From: Parcubacteria group bacterium GW2011_GWC2_48_17
GTDB taxonomy: Bacteria > Patescibacteriota > Minisyncoccia > Phycocordibacterales > UBA10002
Direction: 5' to 3'
Length of the DNA: 35,922 nucleotides
Assembly (NCBI GenBank): GCA_001003605.1
Contig: LCPL01000008.1
Coordinates: forward strand, 1-35,922
The notes beneath the pieces are model-generated. The model was given only the letters and a program-made list of their open reading frames with translations. It was not told the origin of the DNA and did not search any database. Positions within the stretch are counted from its first letter, which is position 1. Each line of letters starts with the position of its first letter. The translations under genes were made by a program, and so were the position numbers. Positions 28,543 through 35,800 of the stretch are shown one piece after another.

Positions 28543-29514
28543 ATGGCTTTTGTTGACGAAATAACACTACATCTCAAAGCCGGCGCCGGCGGAAACGGCA
28601 TCGTTTCCTGGCTTCATGAAAAAGGCAAAGAATTCATGGGTCCAGCCGGTGGTGACGGCGGGAAAGGAGGAGACGTGTACCTTCGGGCCGTGCGCGATAT
28701 CGGTCGGCTTGCGTCGTATCGATATGGGAATCTTTTTGTGGCTGGCCGCGCCGATAGTGGACAGCGGAAAAGCAGACACGGAAAAAACGGTAAGGACCTA
28801 GAGCTAGAGGTTCCTGTAGGGTCGGTTGTGACGAATAAAGTTACTGGAAGAGTCTATGAATTTCTAAATGAAGGAGAACGCTACATGGTACTGCGCGGCG
28901 GCAGGGGTGGCTTAGGTAACGAGCATTTCAAGAGTTCCCGCAATGTTCGCCCAATGGAATTTACACTGGGGAAGGCGGGGGAAGAGGCGGAGTTTTATGT
29001 GGAGCTTCGGCTTATCGCTGACGCTGGGCTTATTGGGTTTCCAAACGCTGGAAAGTCCTCGCTCCTAAACGAGCTTACCGCGGCGCGAGCAAAAGTTGGA
29101 AGCTACGCGTTCACTACGCTTGAACCGAATCTTGGAGCATTCAGGGGTTTTATTCTAGCTGACATTCCAGGACTTATCGAAGGCGCGGGAGAAGGGAAGG
29201 GGCTCGGGACCAAGTTTTTGCGGCATATTGCGCGTACAAAGCTTCTCCTGCACTGCATCTCACTCGAGGAAAAGAGTTTACTCAGGGCATATAAGACGGT
29301 ACGCGATGAGCTTACGGCTCACGCGCCGGAGCTTGCCAAGAAACAGGAAGTCATCGTACTCACTAAGGCCGATATGAGAGAAGCAAAAGATATCAAAAAA
29401 GCCATAACGGTCATGAAGAAAAAAAGTAAACATGTACGTGTCGTATCGGTCATTGACGATGTACTGCTCAAGAAGTTCAGAGACGCGCTTGTAACTATTC
29501 TCAAAGAATTCTAA
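28543..29514 (+). CDS. obgE: Obg-family GTPase (ribosome assembly/stress)
   Basis: The 323-residue protein begins with the glycine-rich Obg fold (FVDEITLHLKAGAGGNGIVSW, GPAGGDGGKGGDVYL, VLRGGRGGLGNEHFKSS). The GTPase domain has G1 GFPNAGKSS, G3 DIPGLIEGA and G4 LTKAD (for NKxD). It lacks the C-terminal OCT domain of many homologues, so it is a minimal Obg. It binds the large ribosomal subunit in assembly and stress control. The upstream gap holds only a terminator and the CATAAATC repeat. Confidence 0.95.
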   Translation: MAFVDEITLHLKAGAGGNGIVSWLHEKGKEFMGPAGGDGGKGGDVYLRAVRDIGRLASYRYGNLFVAGRADSGQRKSRHGKNGKDLELEVPVGSVVTNKVTGRVYEFLNEGERYMVLRGGRGGLGNEHFKSSRNVRPMEFTLGKAGEEAEFYVELRLIADAGLIGFPNAGKSSLLNELTAARAKVGSYAFTTLEPNLGAFRGFILADIPGLIEGAGEGKGLGTKFLRHIARTKLLLHCISLEEKSLLRAYKTVRDELTAHAPELAKKQEVIVLTKADMREAKDIKKAITVMKKKSKHVRVVSVIDDVLLKKFRDALVTILKEF

Positions 29515-29532
29515 ATCCCCACACGTCAACCC

Positions 29533-29553
29533 GTTCGACATCGGATGTCGGAC
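29533..29553. repeat. REP-like palindrome, left of the RAYT gene
   Basis: CGACATC-G-GATGTCG is the core of a 21-base near-perfect palindrome. The reverse complement of the right copy at 30322-30342 matches it with one difference, so the two are inverted relative to each other. Confidence 0.85.
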
Positions 29554-29563
29554 AAAGATGTGG

Positions 29564-29569
29564 TATGAT
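29564..29569 (+). promoter_or_regulatory. -10 box of the RAYT gene (leaderless)
   Basis: TATGAT ends 7 bases before the ATG at 29577, with no Shine-Dalgarno. Confidence 0.45.
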
Positions 29570-29576
29570 GTTTCGT

Positions 29577-30305
29577 ATGGCGTACCGACGTACCGCATTC
29601 ACCCCAGGTGAGCATTATCATCTCTACAACAGGGGTAACAACAAACAAGAAGTATTTCACAACGAAGGTGACTATATTCGCTTCTTGTTTTACCTGCTGT
29701 ACTATCAATCACCACTTACATTTTCCAGACTGTCCGAGAAAGTCTCCAATTTTAAGCGAAGTGAGGAGTTTGGCACCCCCGTACACGTACACAACAAAAT
29801 TATTTCTAAACGGACAGTTGCGCTAGTAGGGTTTTGTCTCATGCCGAATCACTTTCACCTTGTCGTGCAGGAAACTGAAGGCGGAGGCATTTCTAAATAT
29901 ATGCAGCGCGTGTTAAATGGATATTCAAAGTACGCTAATAAGAAATATCCCGAAAGACACATCGGTCACGTTTTTCAGGGTCCTTTCAAAGCCGTTCACC
30001 AAAAGACGAATGAACAGCTTTTGTACCTTTCCGCGTATGTACACAGGAATCCAAGAGAACTTACCGCGTGGACAGACAAGGAAAGGCAATATCCGTGGTC
30101 AAGTTTCCGAGACCTTTCAGGTCAGAACCGATGGGATACACTACTCTTACACGCCGTCATTTCGAAGCAGTTTAAGGGAGGCAAGGACTATGAAAAATTT
30201 GTTAACACCAGTAGTGCAAAAAGTGAATACAGAAGACTTTTGCTTGATAACGAGATTTTTCTTGAAGCGGGACTGGAGCAGGAGGAAGGCGAGGTTATTG
30301 TGTAA
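29577..30305 (+). CDS. REP-associated tyrosine transposase (RAYT, Y1_Tnp)
   Basis: The 242-residue protein is a single-domain HUH/Y1 nuclease of the IS200-like RAYT branch. It begins GEHYHLYNRGNNKQEVF, contains FCLMPNHFHLVVQ (the HxH metal motif) in mid-protein and GHVFQGPFKAVH, then YLSAYVHRNPRE, the family C-terminal motif; the catalytic tyrosine is expected near YMQRVLNGYSKYANKKY. RAYTs cut and join single-stranded REP palindromes. The gene lies between two inverted REP-like palindromes, the expected arrangement. The start is 29577, four codons inside the track start. Confidence 0.92.
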   Translation: MAYRRTAFTPGEHYHLYNRGNNKQEVFHNEGDYIRFLFYLLYYQSPLTFSRLSEKVSNFKRSEEFGTPVHVHNKIISKRTVALVGFCLMPNHFHLVVQETEGGGISKYMQRVLNGYSKYANKKYPERHIGHVFQGPFKAVHQKTNEQLLYLSAYVHRNPRELTAWTDKERQYPWSSFRDLSGQNRWDTLLLHAVISKQFKGGKDYEKFVNTSSAKSEYRRLLLDNEIFLEAGLEQEEGEVIV

Positions 30306-30321
30306 ATTTAACGCACTTTCT

Positions 30322-30342
30322 GTCCGACATCCGATGTCGGAC
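30322..30342. repeat. REP-like palindrome, right of the RAYT gene
   Basis: A 21-base palindrome with a 10-bp stem and a single central base (core CGACATC-C-GATGTCG). A shorter relative, ATGTCGGACAT, follows immediately. Confidence 0.85.
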
Positions 30343-30396
30343 ACGATGTCGGACATGGGGGCAAAAGGGTATTTATATACGGCAAAAAAAAGAGGG

Positions 30397-31920
30397 TTAC
30401 TTAAGGAGGGAGGTGAACACTTCACGGAGAACTTCTGGATTTGCCGAACCTTTGGTCGCTTTCATGCCTTGACCAACGAGGAACTGCAAAGCGGGCATTT
30501 TGCCGCTTTTATAATCCAGCGCCACTTTCTGATTGGCCGCAATTACCTCTTCTACGACAGCTTTGAGCTCCCTACGGTCACTTTTTTGCAAAAGACCAAG
30601 CTCCGCGGCAAGCTCTTCCGGCTCCCCTCCTTTTTCAAAGAGCATCTGCAGTATGTCCTTGGCTCCGCGTGAAGAAAGCTTTTTATCCGCCACCATGCCA
30701 ATAAGCTTGGCAAACGCAGTCGGAGAAAATGGAAGAGATATACTATCTCCGTCAAAGCCAGCCTTTCTGATAAGTCCAAGTAGGTCGGAAATAATGTAGT
30801 TTGAAGCAAGAAAAAGCTCCGATTTACCCTTTACTGTATTTTCCACGGCCTCAAGAAGCGCGCCAATCGCTCGATTCGCTAGCAGTATCTCGGCATCACC
30901 GGCCTTTATACCAATGTCAATGTAGTGACGTCGCTTCTCCCATGGGAACCTTGGCATTTCTTTTTTTAGTATTTCACTTGCGAATTCAGGCACATCGCGA
31001 ACAACAAGTTTTGAAAGGTCTGGGTCAGGAAAGTAACGATAATCATGGCTCTCCTCCTTTTTACGCTGGACAAATGTCTTTCCAGTATTCTCATCCCATC
31101 CTCTTGTTTCCTGCTCGACTTTTTTCCCAGATTCAATGAGCTCTATGTGACGGCCCATTTCGTAGGCAATCGCTCGTTCAACCGCGCGAAATGAGTTGAG
31201 ATTCTTTACTTCAACCTTTGTGCCAAGTGGCACCGCAGAACTACGCTGACCTGACGCTGAATTACGCAGAATCTTGTTTCCGCGACCGTCTGCGTTAAGT
31301 CTGCGTTTGTCCGCGATCTCCGTTGCTTTCGAAACAGAGATGTTGGCCTCTACGCGCATCTCGCCCTTTTCCATATTAGCGTCCGAGGCTCCAATGTATC
31401 GAAGAAGGAGCTGCAACTCGCGCGCGAAATTAGCGGCTTCCGCCGCACTCTTGATCACCGGCTCGGTGACAAGTTCCATAAGCGGAATTCCCGCGCGGTT
31501 GAAATCCACCAAACTATAATCTCCTTCCTCGTGCAGGGAAGTGGCGGTGTCCTCCTCAAGATGGACGCGGGTAATGGCAACTCCTTGGAGTGATCCGCCA
31601 GAGACAAGCGGAAATTCGTACTGGCTGAGCTGATACCCTTTTGGAATATCGGGGTAGAAATAATTCTTTCGGTCGAACTCGGTGAAGTCGGCAAGTCTAC
31701 CACCAAGCGCAAGACCGACCTTAAGCACATGTCGCACCGCCTCCTTATTCATGACTGGAAGCGTTCCAGGATGTCCCACGCAGATAGGGCAGACGTTAAC
31801 GTTTGGGCGAACCTCGTCCGGGTCATTTTTGGAATCGCAGAACATCTTCGTCCGAGTCCTGAGCTCGGCGTGGATCTCCAAGCCCACTGTCAATATATAT
31901 TCGCTTTGTATTGTGTTCAT
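30397..31920 (-). CDS. gatB: Asp-tRNA(Asn)/Glu-tRNA(Gln) amidotransferase subunit B
   Basis: GatB of the GatCAB complex turns misacylated Glu-tRNA(Gln) or Asp-tRNA(Asn) into the correct species. The 507-residue protein shows VGLEIHAEL, CPICVGHPGTLPVMN, RKNYFYPDIPKGYQ, the kinase domain metal/ATP region HLEEDTATSLH, DFNRAGIPLMELVTEP, and ESHDYRYFPDPDL, followed by the helical and YqeY-like C-terminal domain. Between ANISVS and LGTKVEVKNLNSF there are about 33 extra residues (KATEIADKRRLNADGRGNKI and on) encoded by CGCAGAC-type words. A 25-codon ORF mimicking the GatB start lies 5 bases upstream. gatA and gatC are not in the window. Confidence 0.95.
   Translation of the reverse strand: MNTIQSEYILTVGLEIHAELRTRTKMFCDSKNDPDEVRPNVNVCPICVGHPGTLPVMNKEAVRHVLKVGLALGGRLADFTEFDRKNYFYPDIPKGYQLSQYEFPLVSGGSLQGVAITRVHLEEDTATSLHEEGDYSLVDFNRAGIPLMELVTEPVIKSAAEAANFARELQLLLRYIGASDANMEKGEMRVEANISVSKATEIADKRRLNADGRGNKILRNSASGQRSSAVPLGTKVEVKNLNSFRAVERAIAYEMGRHIELIESGKKVEQETRGWDENTGKTFVQRKKEESHDYRYFPDPDLSKLVVRDVPEFASEILKKEMPRFPWEKRRHYIDIGIKAGDAEILLANRAIGALLEAVENTVKGKSELFLASNYIISDLLGLIRKAGFDGDSISLPFSPTAFAKLIGMVADKKLSSRGAKDILQMLFEKGGEPEELAAELGLLQKSDRRELKAVVEEVIAANQKVALDYKSGKMPALQFLVGQGMKATKGSANPEVLREVFTSLLK
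31231..31330. repeat. Word repeat inserted in frame in gatB
   Basis: Read on the minus strand, ACGCAGAC occurs twice, with the inverse TCTGCGT and variants CAGCGTCAGGTCAGCGT. The pattern is that of the intergenic word repeats and it corresponds to the extra GatB residues. Confidence 0.65.
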
Positions 31921-31925
31921 GTTAA

Positions 31926-32003
31926 CTAAGCACTCGCCACGTTAGAGCGAAGCGATTTTACGGGGTGAATTTCCAGGTCAACGGTCAATATGTATTCGCT
32001 CAT
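31926..32003 (-). pseudogene. gatB 5' stub / leader ORF
   Basis: ATG at 32003 opens a 25-codon frame, MSEYILTVDLEIHP and then unrelated residues to TAG, ending 5 bases before the gatB ATG. The peptide repeats GatB's own SEYILTVGLEIH. In the 12 aligned codons the differences are mostly at third positions (TAC/TAT, ACC/ACA, GTT/GTG, GAA/GAG, ATT/ATC), so both copies evolved under protein-level constraint. It could be the remains of an earlier gatB start or a leader peptide coupled to gatB translation. Confidence 0.65.
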
Positions 32004-32012
32004 GATGAAAAT

Positions 32013-32040
32013 AGTTTACCTAAATGGGCGAGGTTTACAA
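32013..32040 (-). promoter_or_regulatory. Promoter of the gatB leader ORF
   Basis: On the minus strand TTGTAA (32035-32040), a 16-base spacer and TAAACT (32013-32018) end 9 bases before the leader ATG at 32003. No promoter of similar quality lies directly before the present gatB ATG. Confidence 0.5.
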
Positions 32041-32141
32041 GGTGGGGTAGAGTGCGACGAGTATGCAATGTAGTAAACAAAAAAAGAGGGCGTGTTTTAT
32101 CTCGCCACTCCTTTCTTCGTAAACCTAAAAAGCGGCATTGA

Positions 32142-32375
32142 CTAGTCAGATTCATGTGTCACAGCGAGTTTTCTCGGTTCAGCCGGCCTCGGCTTTTTCG
32201 GGATTTGTATTTGCGCGAGAAGATTTTTGAGGTCGTCAACAGAATAAACTCGATAGTTGCTGATTGGGTGCCGCCGCGCCAAAAGTTTCCCAGACTTATC
32301 CCAGTTGCGAAGCGTCAATCGAGACACTCCCAGCATCCTAGCGGCGTCCTTGATAGTGACTAACTCCTCATTCAT
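32142..32375 (-). CDS. MerR/excisionase-like HTH regulator
   Basis: The 77-residue protein opens MNEELVTIKDAARMLGVSRLTLRNWDKSGKLLARRHPISNYRVYSVDDLKNLLAQI, a winged helix-turn-helix of the MerR/excisionase type, followed by a short proline/arginine-rich tail without an effector domain. It should bind DNA as a small regulator or architectural protein. It is divergent from the giant surface-protein gene. It has a leaderless-type promoter in a CTAG-repeated sequence that could be its own operator. Confidence 0.85.
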   Translation of the reverse strand: MNEELVTIKDAARMLGVSRLTLRNWDKSGKLLARRHPISNYRVYSVDDLKNLLAQIQIPKKPRPAEPRKLAVTHESD

Positions 32376-32382
32376 AAACCCT

Positions 32383-32388
32383 AGTATA
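32383..32388 (-). promoter_or_regulatory. -10 box of the MerR-like gene (leaderless)
   Basis: On the minus strand TATACT ends 7 bases before the ATG at 32375. It is bracketed by CTAG-containing half sites (ACTAGGATATACTAGG). Confidence 0.55.
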
Positions 32389-32740
32389 TCCTAGTAAACC
32401 ATGGGAGCAAGTGGGCATTGTTGATAACTGTTTAGCAAGGTTTATAGGTGGCTCGCAAAACTAGAAAATTTCATCTTTTTCCGCACATTTCAATGCGGCC
32501 TGTCAAAAAAATTGGCATAGAAAAAATGTGAAACAAAGCGACGTTGATGGCAATGAGATTCTAAAAGCTCTAAATGAAACGTTGCACGATGCTTTGCAAA
32601 ATGTCAGAAAGGATTCGTAGAATCTCATAAATTTTTCCATTTGTGGCGTTCTCTTGCGGCACTCGCAATAGCATTGTGTAATCAGAAAACCGAAATGAAG
32701 TTCTCCACAAAATTTTGTCGGATATTTTTGCAATAAATCC
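32389..32740. other. AT-rich gap upstream of the giant surface gene
   Basis: About 350 bases between divergent genes hold no convincing gene. The longest plausible small frame is GTG at 32528 to TAG at 32620 (30 codons, VKQSDVDGNEILKALNETLH and on), which looks protein-like but has no promoter or ribosome site. The minus ORF 32503-32733 looks random. The region probably contains regulatory sequence. Confidence 0.4.
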
Positions 32741-32746
32741 TATAAT
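32741..32746 (+). promoter_or_regulatory. -10 box upstream of the giant surface gene
   Basis: TATAAT, a consensus -10, ends 7 bases before the ATG of a 33-codon leader ORF at 32754 and 118 bases before the giant gene. There is no good -35 at the usual distance. Confidence 0.5.
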
Positions 32747-32753
32747 TTACTCC

Positions 32754-32855
32754 ATGATACTTCGACATTCCCAAGGACAGAAAAGTACTTCTCGCCTGTC
32801 CGAGATGCGGTTATTTTTTACTCACTTCTCGGCATTTTTAGAGTCCTGCGTCTGA
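32754..32855 (+). CDS. Possible leaderless leader peptide
   Basis: The frame MILRHSQGQKSTSRLSEMRL and on encodes 33 residues and stops 9 bases before the ATG of the giant gene. Its ATG has the leaderless spacing from TATAAT. It resembles no known protein. The arrangement parallels the leader ORF before gatB; translation of the large gene might depend on it. It may also be chance. Confidence 0.3.
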   Translation: MILRHSQGQKSTSRLSEMRLFFTHFSAFLESCV

Positions 32856-32864
32856 TTTAGCAAT

Positions 32865-35800
32865 ATGGCCTCCGAACTCATTTTCGACAACAAAAAGTTT
32901 CTCCCCTCGAGCGCGGCCTCCAAGGCCTCTGGTTACAGCTCCGACTACATCGGACAGCTATGCCGGAGTGGAAAGCTTGTCTGCCGCAGGGTTGGTAGGG
33001 GATGGTTCGTGGAGGAAGAGTCGCTTTTGTCATACAAGACCCTCGATTTAAATCATAGTCCATCCAAGGCGCGCCGCCTTAATTCTTCCCCTAAAGGCGT
33101 GGAAGAAGGGCGAAGTGAAACGCGGGTAGAAGTGGTTACGAAAGCGGTAGCGGAGCCGATTGTCACTATTCCCACAATTTCTTCGACGAGTGACTCTGAG
33201 ATTCACCCTCTGCCTGCGTTCGGGACTTCTGTGCAGGCGGTGAGTGCTAGTACGCAAAGGGAGGTAGAAGAATCTACAGTCGCCAAAGGAACTGAAGAAT
33301 CAGTCCATGCCACGGAAGATGCTTCTGCTGGTCCTGCGGCAATTCCATTTGAGAGCATTGCTAGCAGGATTCGAGAGAATTTCATTGGCGGAGGCGGAAG
33401 ACTTTTCCGCCACCTGTTTTCTTTGGAATTTACGCAAAGGGCAGTTGCTCTCACGATATCAGTCGCGCTTGTTTTCGGGCCTTACTTTGCTAAGGACACG
33501 CCCACGCTCCGAAAAATTGAAAAATTAGCGGCGGAACATTCCGCTGAGATTGCAGCTCTGGTCGCGGAAGAAATTCGTGGACTCGGCGACATCACTTTCG
33601 CTGACATCAAAAACGCACGGCAGGCTTTGCCCTCAAAAATAACTTCACTCGCTTTAAGAGGTCAGACATTAAGCGAGGTTGCATTTAGAGCAAGTGGACT
33701 CGCGGTGATGGACATTCGATATGTCGCCGAAGAAGACGCGAACCTTTTCGCAGGCGCGGTTCTGCGTGGAGCGAAGGATACGGCAAGAAGCACACACGGC
33801 TTTCTCGCTTCTATTTCAAAAAGCGCGATGGATAGGATGTCCGCCTTCACGGCGCAGCTCGCCAGTCGCTCGGAGAACATTTCGCTCGGAGCGGCGACAC
33901 TCTTTTTGAATACCAAAGACGCGCTCGCTTCGCTTAATCCAATTGACTCGCTCGCGCGCGGCGTGTACAGGAGCGTCAACCGCGGAGTCTTCGCTTTGCG
34001 CGACCCAATTCGGCGCTTTCTCGGAATTGAGGATGAAAACGGCGGTGCGGCGAACACAATTGTAAATCTCTCCACAAGCACTGCGAAGTTTGTGTACACT
34101 CCTCCTTCGTCCAAAGCGGAGCCGTCTTATAAATACATCTATCCCGCTCCTGCCACGACCGAACGTGTAATCGAGAGACAGATTGGCATTTCTCAAGCCG
34201 AAATTGAGCAAAAACTTTCCTCGCTCCGGGCACGCCTCGCCGCGGACATAGCTTCACTTCGCTCCACTACCGCTGGAGTACAAAAGGGTGTCGAATCAAA
34301 CGCCACGTACATAAACAACGTGTACAACACGGTAGCCGGCACCAACAACCTTGACCGCGTAGAGGACCTCACCCTCCTCAACCCCAAGATTTCCTTTGGC
34401 ACTATGACGAGTACCGCCGTTTCTCTTATCAGTGGCACCTTCACTGCGCTTTCGGGCGATTCACTCACGGCAAAATCTATTAACGGAACTACCGGTGCCT
34501 TTACCGGTAATCTTACTGTCGGCGGCAACACCACTATTTCGGGCGACCTTGTGGTGTCCGGTACTTTCTCGCCTGCGACGATCAGCGCTTCTACTTCCAT
34601 TGCCGCTCCGTATTTCACCGCGACTTCAACAACCGCAACTTCCACTTTCGCCGGCGGTTTGGCGGTTCAAACGGATAAGTTCGTTGTTGAGTCGGGTTCG
34701 GGGAATGTTGGACTTGGAACAACCTCTCCACAAGCGCGCCTCGCGCTTTCCGGCTATGCAAGCTCCGCGAACCCGCTCCTCCTCATCTCCACCTCCACTC
34801 CCTCCGCTACCTCCACCGCGCTTATCGTTACGGCGTCAGGAAATCTCGGTCTCTCCACATCCTCTCCGACCTCGCGTCTTGCGATTGAGGCATCCACTCC
34901 CACCGCGGCGTTTCTTCTGAATCAAACGGGAACCGGAAACCTCGTGACGCTTGAAGACAATGGTACGGCAGTCTTTACCGTTATTGACGGCGGGAATGTC
35001 GGCATAGGAACCTCGTCGCCTTTCACAAAACTTTCCGTCGCGGGCGATGCCTACTTTGACGGCACACTTACCGTTTCAAACATTACCGCGACCGGCACCG
35101 CCACTTTTGCCAATCTCGCGCTCACCGGCTCCACCACTCTTCAACACTTTACTTTTGTAAACGCCACCGGCACGAGCGCGACTACCACAAATCTGTTCTC
35201 CACAAATGCCGTCTTTACAGGTGCCACCACTACCTCTTTCTTCACTTCTGTCTTCAACGCGATTTCTTCAATCTTCTCTTCCATTACTGGTGGTTCGGCC
35301 ACTCTTGGTTCACTCACCGCCACCTCTTCCGCCACTCTTTCCTACGCAGGTACCAACATGCTCATTACCACCGATGCCGCGGGGAAACTTATCTCATCAT
35401 CAACGCCTGTGGCTGCCTATTATCTCGCTACATCTTCTGTCGCATCAATCTTGCCATACGCTTCCTCAACGGCTCTCACAGTTTCGGGTACCGGCTACTT
35501 TGGCACCGCAAGCACCACCAACCTTACCGTATCTTCGCTTACGGCAAACCGCATCCCATTTCTCACCACAGCAGGGGTATTTACTGACGATGGCGACCTT
35601 ACCTTTACATCAGGCAATCTCCTTACCGCAACCTATGCGTCCTCCACCTCGCTCACCACCACAGGTTACGCGGCGTTTGCAACGGGAGGAGGCAACGTCG
35701 GGATTGGCACCACCTCTCCCGCAAAGACCTTGAGTGTGCAGGGGGACGCCATTATCTCGGGAACTCTCTCTGTTGGTAACCTCATCGCCACTTCAACGAC

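Larger units (their letters stand above)
29564..30342 (+). mobile_element. RAYT-REP unit (REPtron-like)
   Basis: The RAYT gene together with its two flanking palindromes (from 29533) forms a self-contained unit between obgE and gatB. No target duplication is visible. A third partial motif, ATGTC-G-GACAT (30346-30356), follows the right palindrome. Confidence 0.7.

Noticed and set aside
29917-30672. Plus ORF of 251 residues overlapping the RAYT and gatB genes
   Set aside because: It has no recognisable motif and overlaps two well-supported genes in other frames.
32503-32733. Minus ORF of 76 residues in the gap before the giant gene
   Set aside because: Its Phe/Cys-rich composition looks random, with no promoter or homologue that I recognise.
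34432-34920. Plus ORF of 162 residues (and 35206-35733, 175 residues; minus 34193-34645)
   Set aside because: These are out-of-frame shadows of the repetitive giant surface gene, which is open through the whole region.
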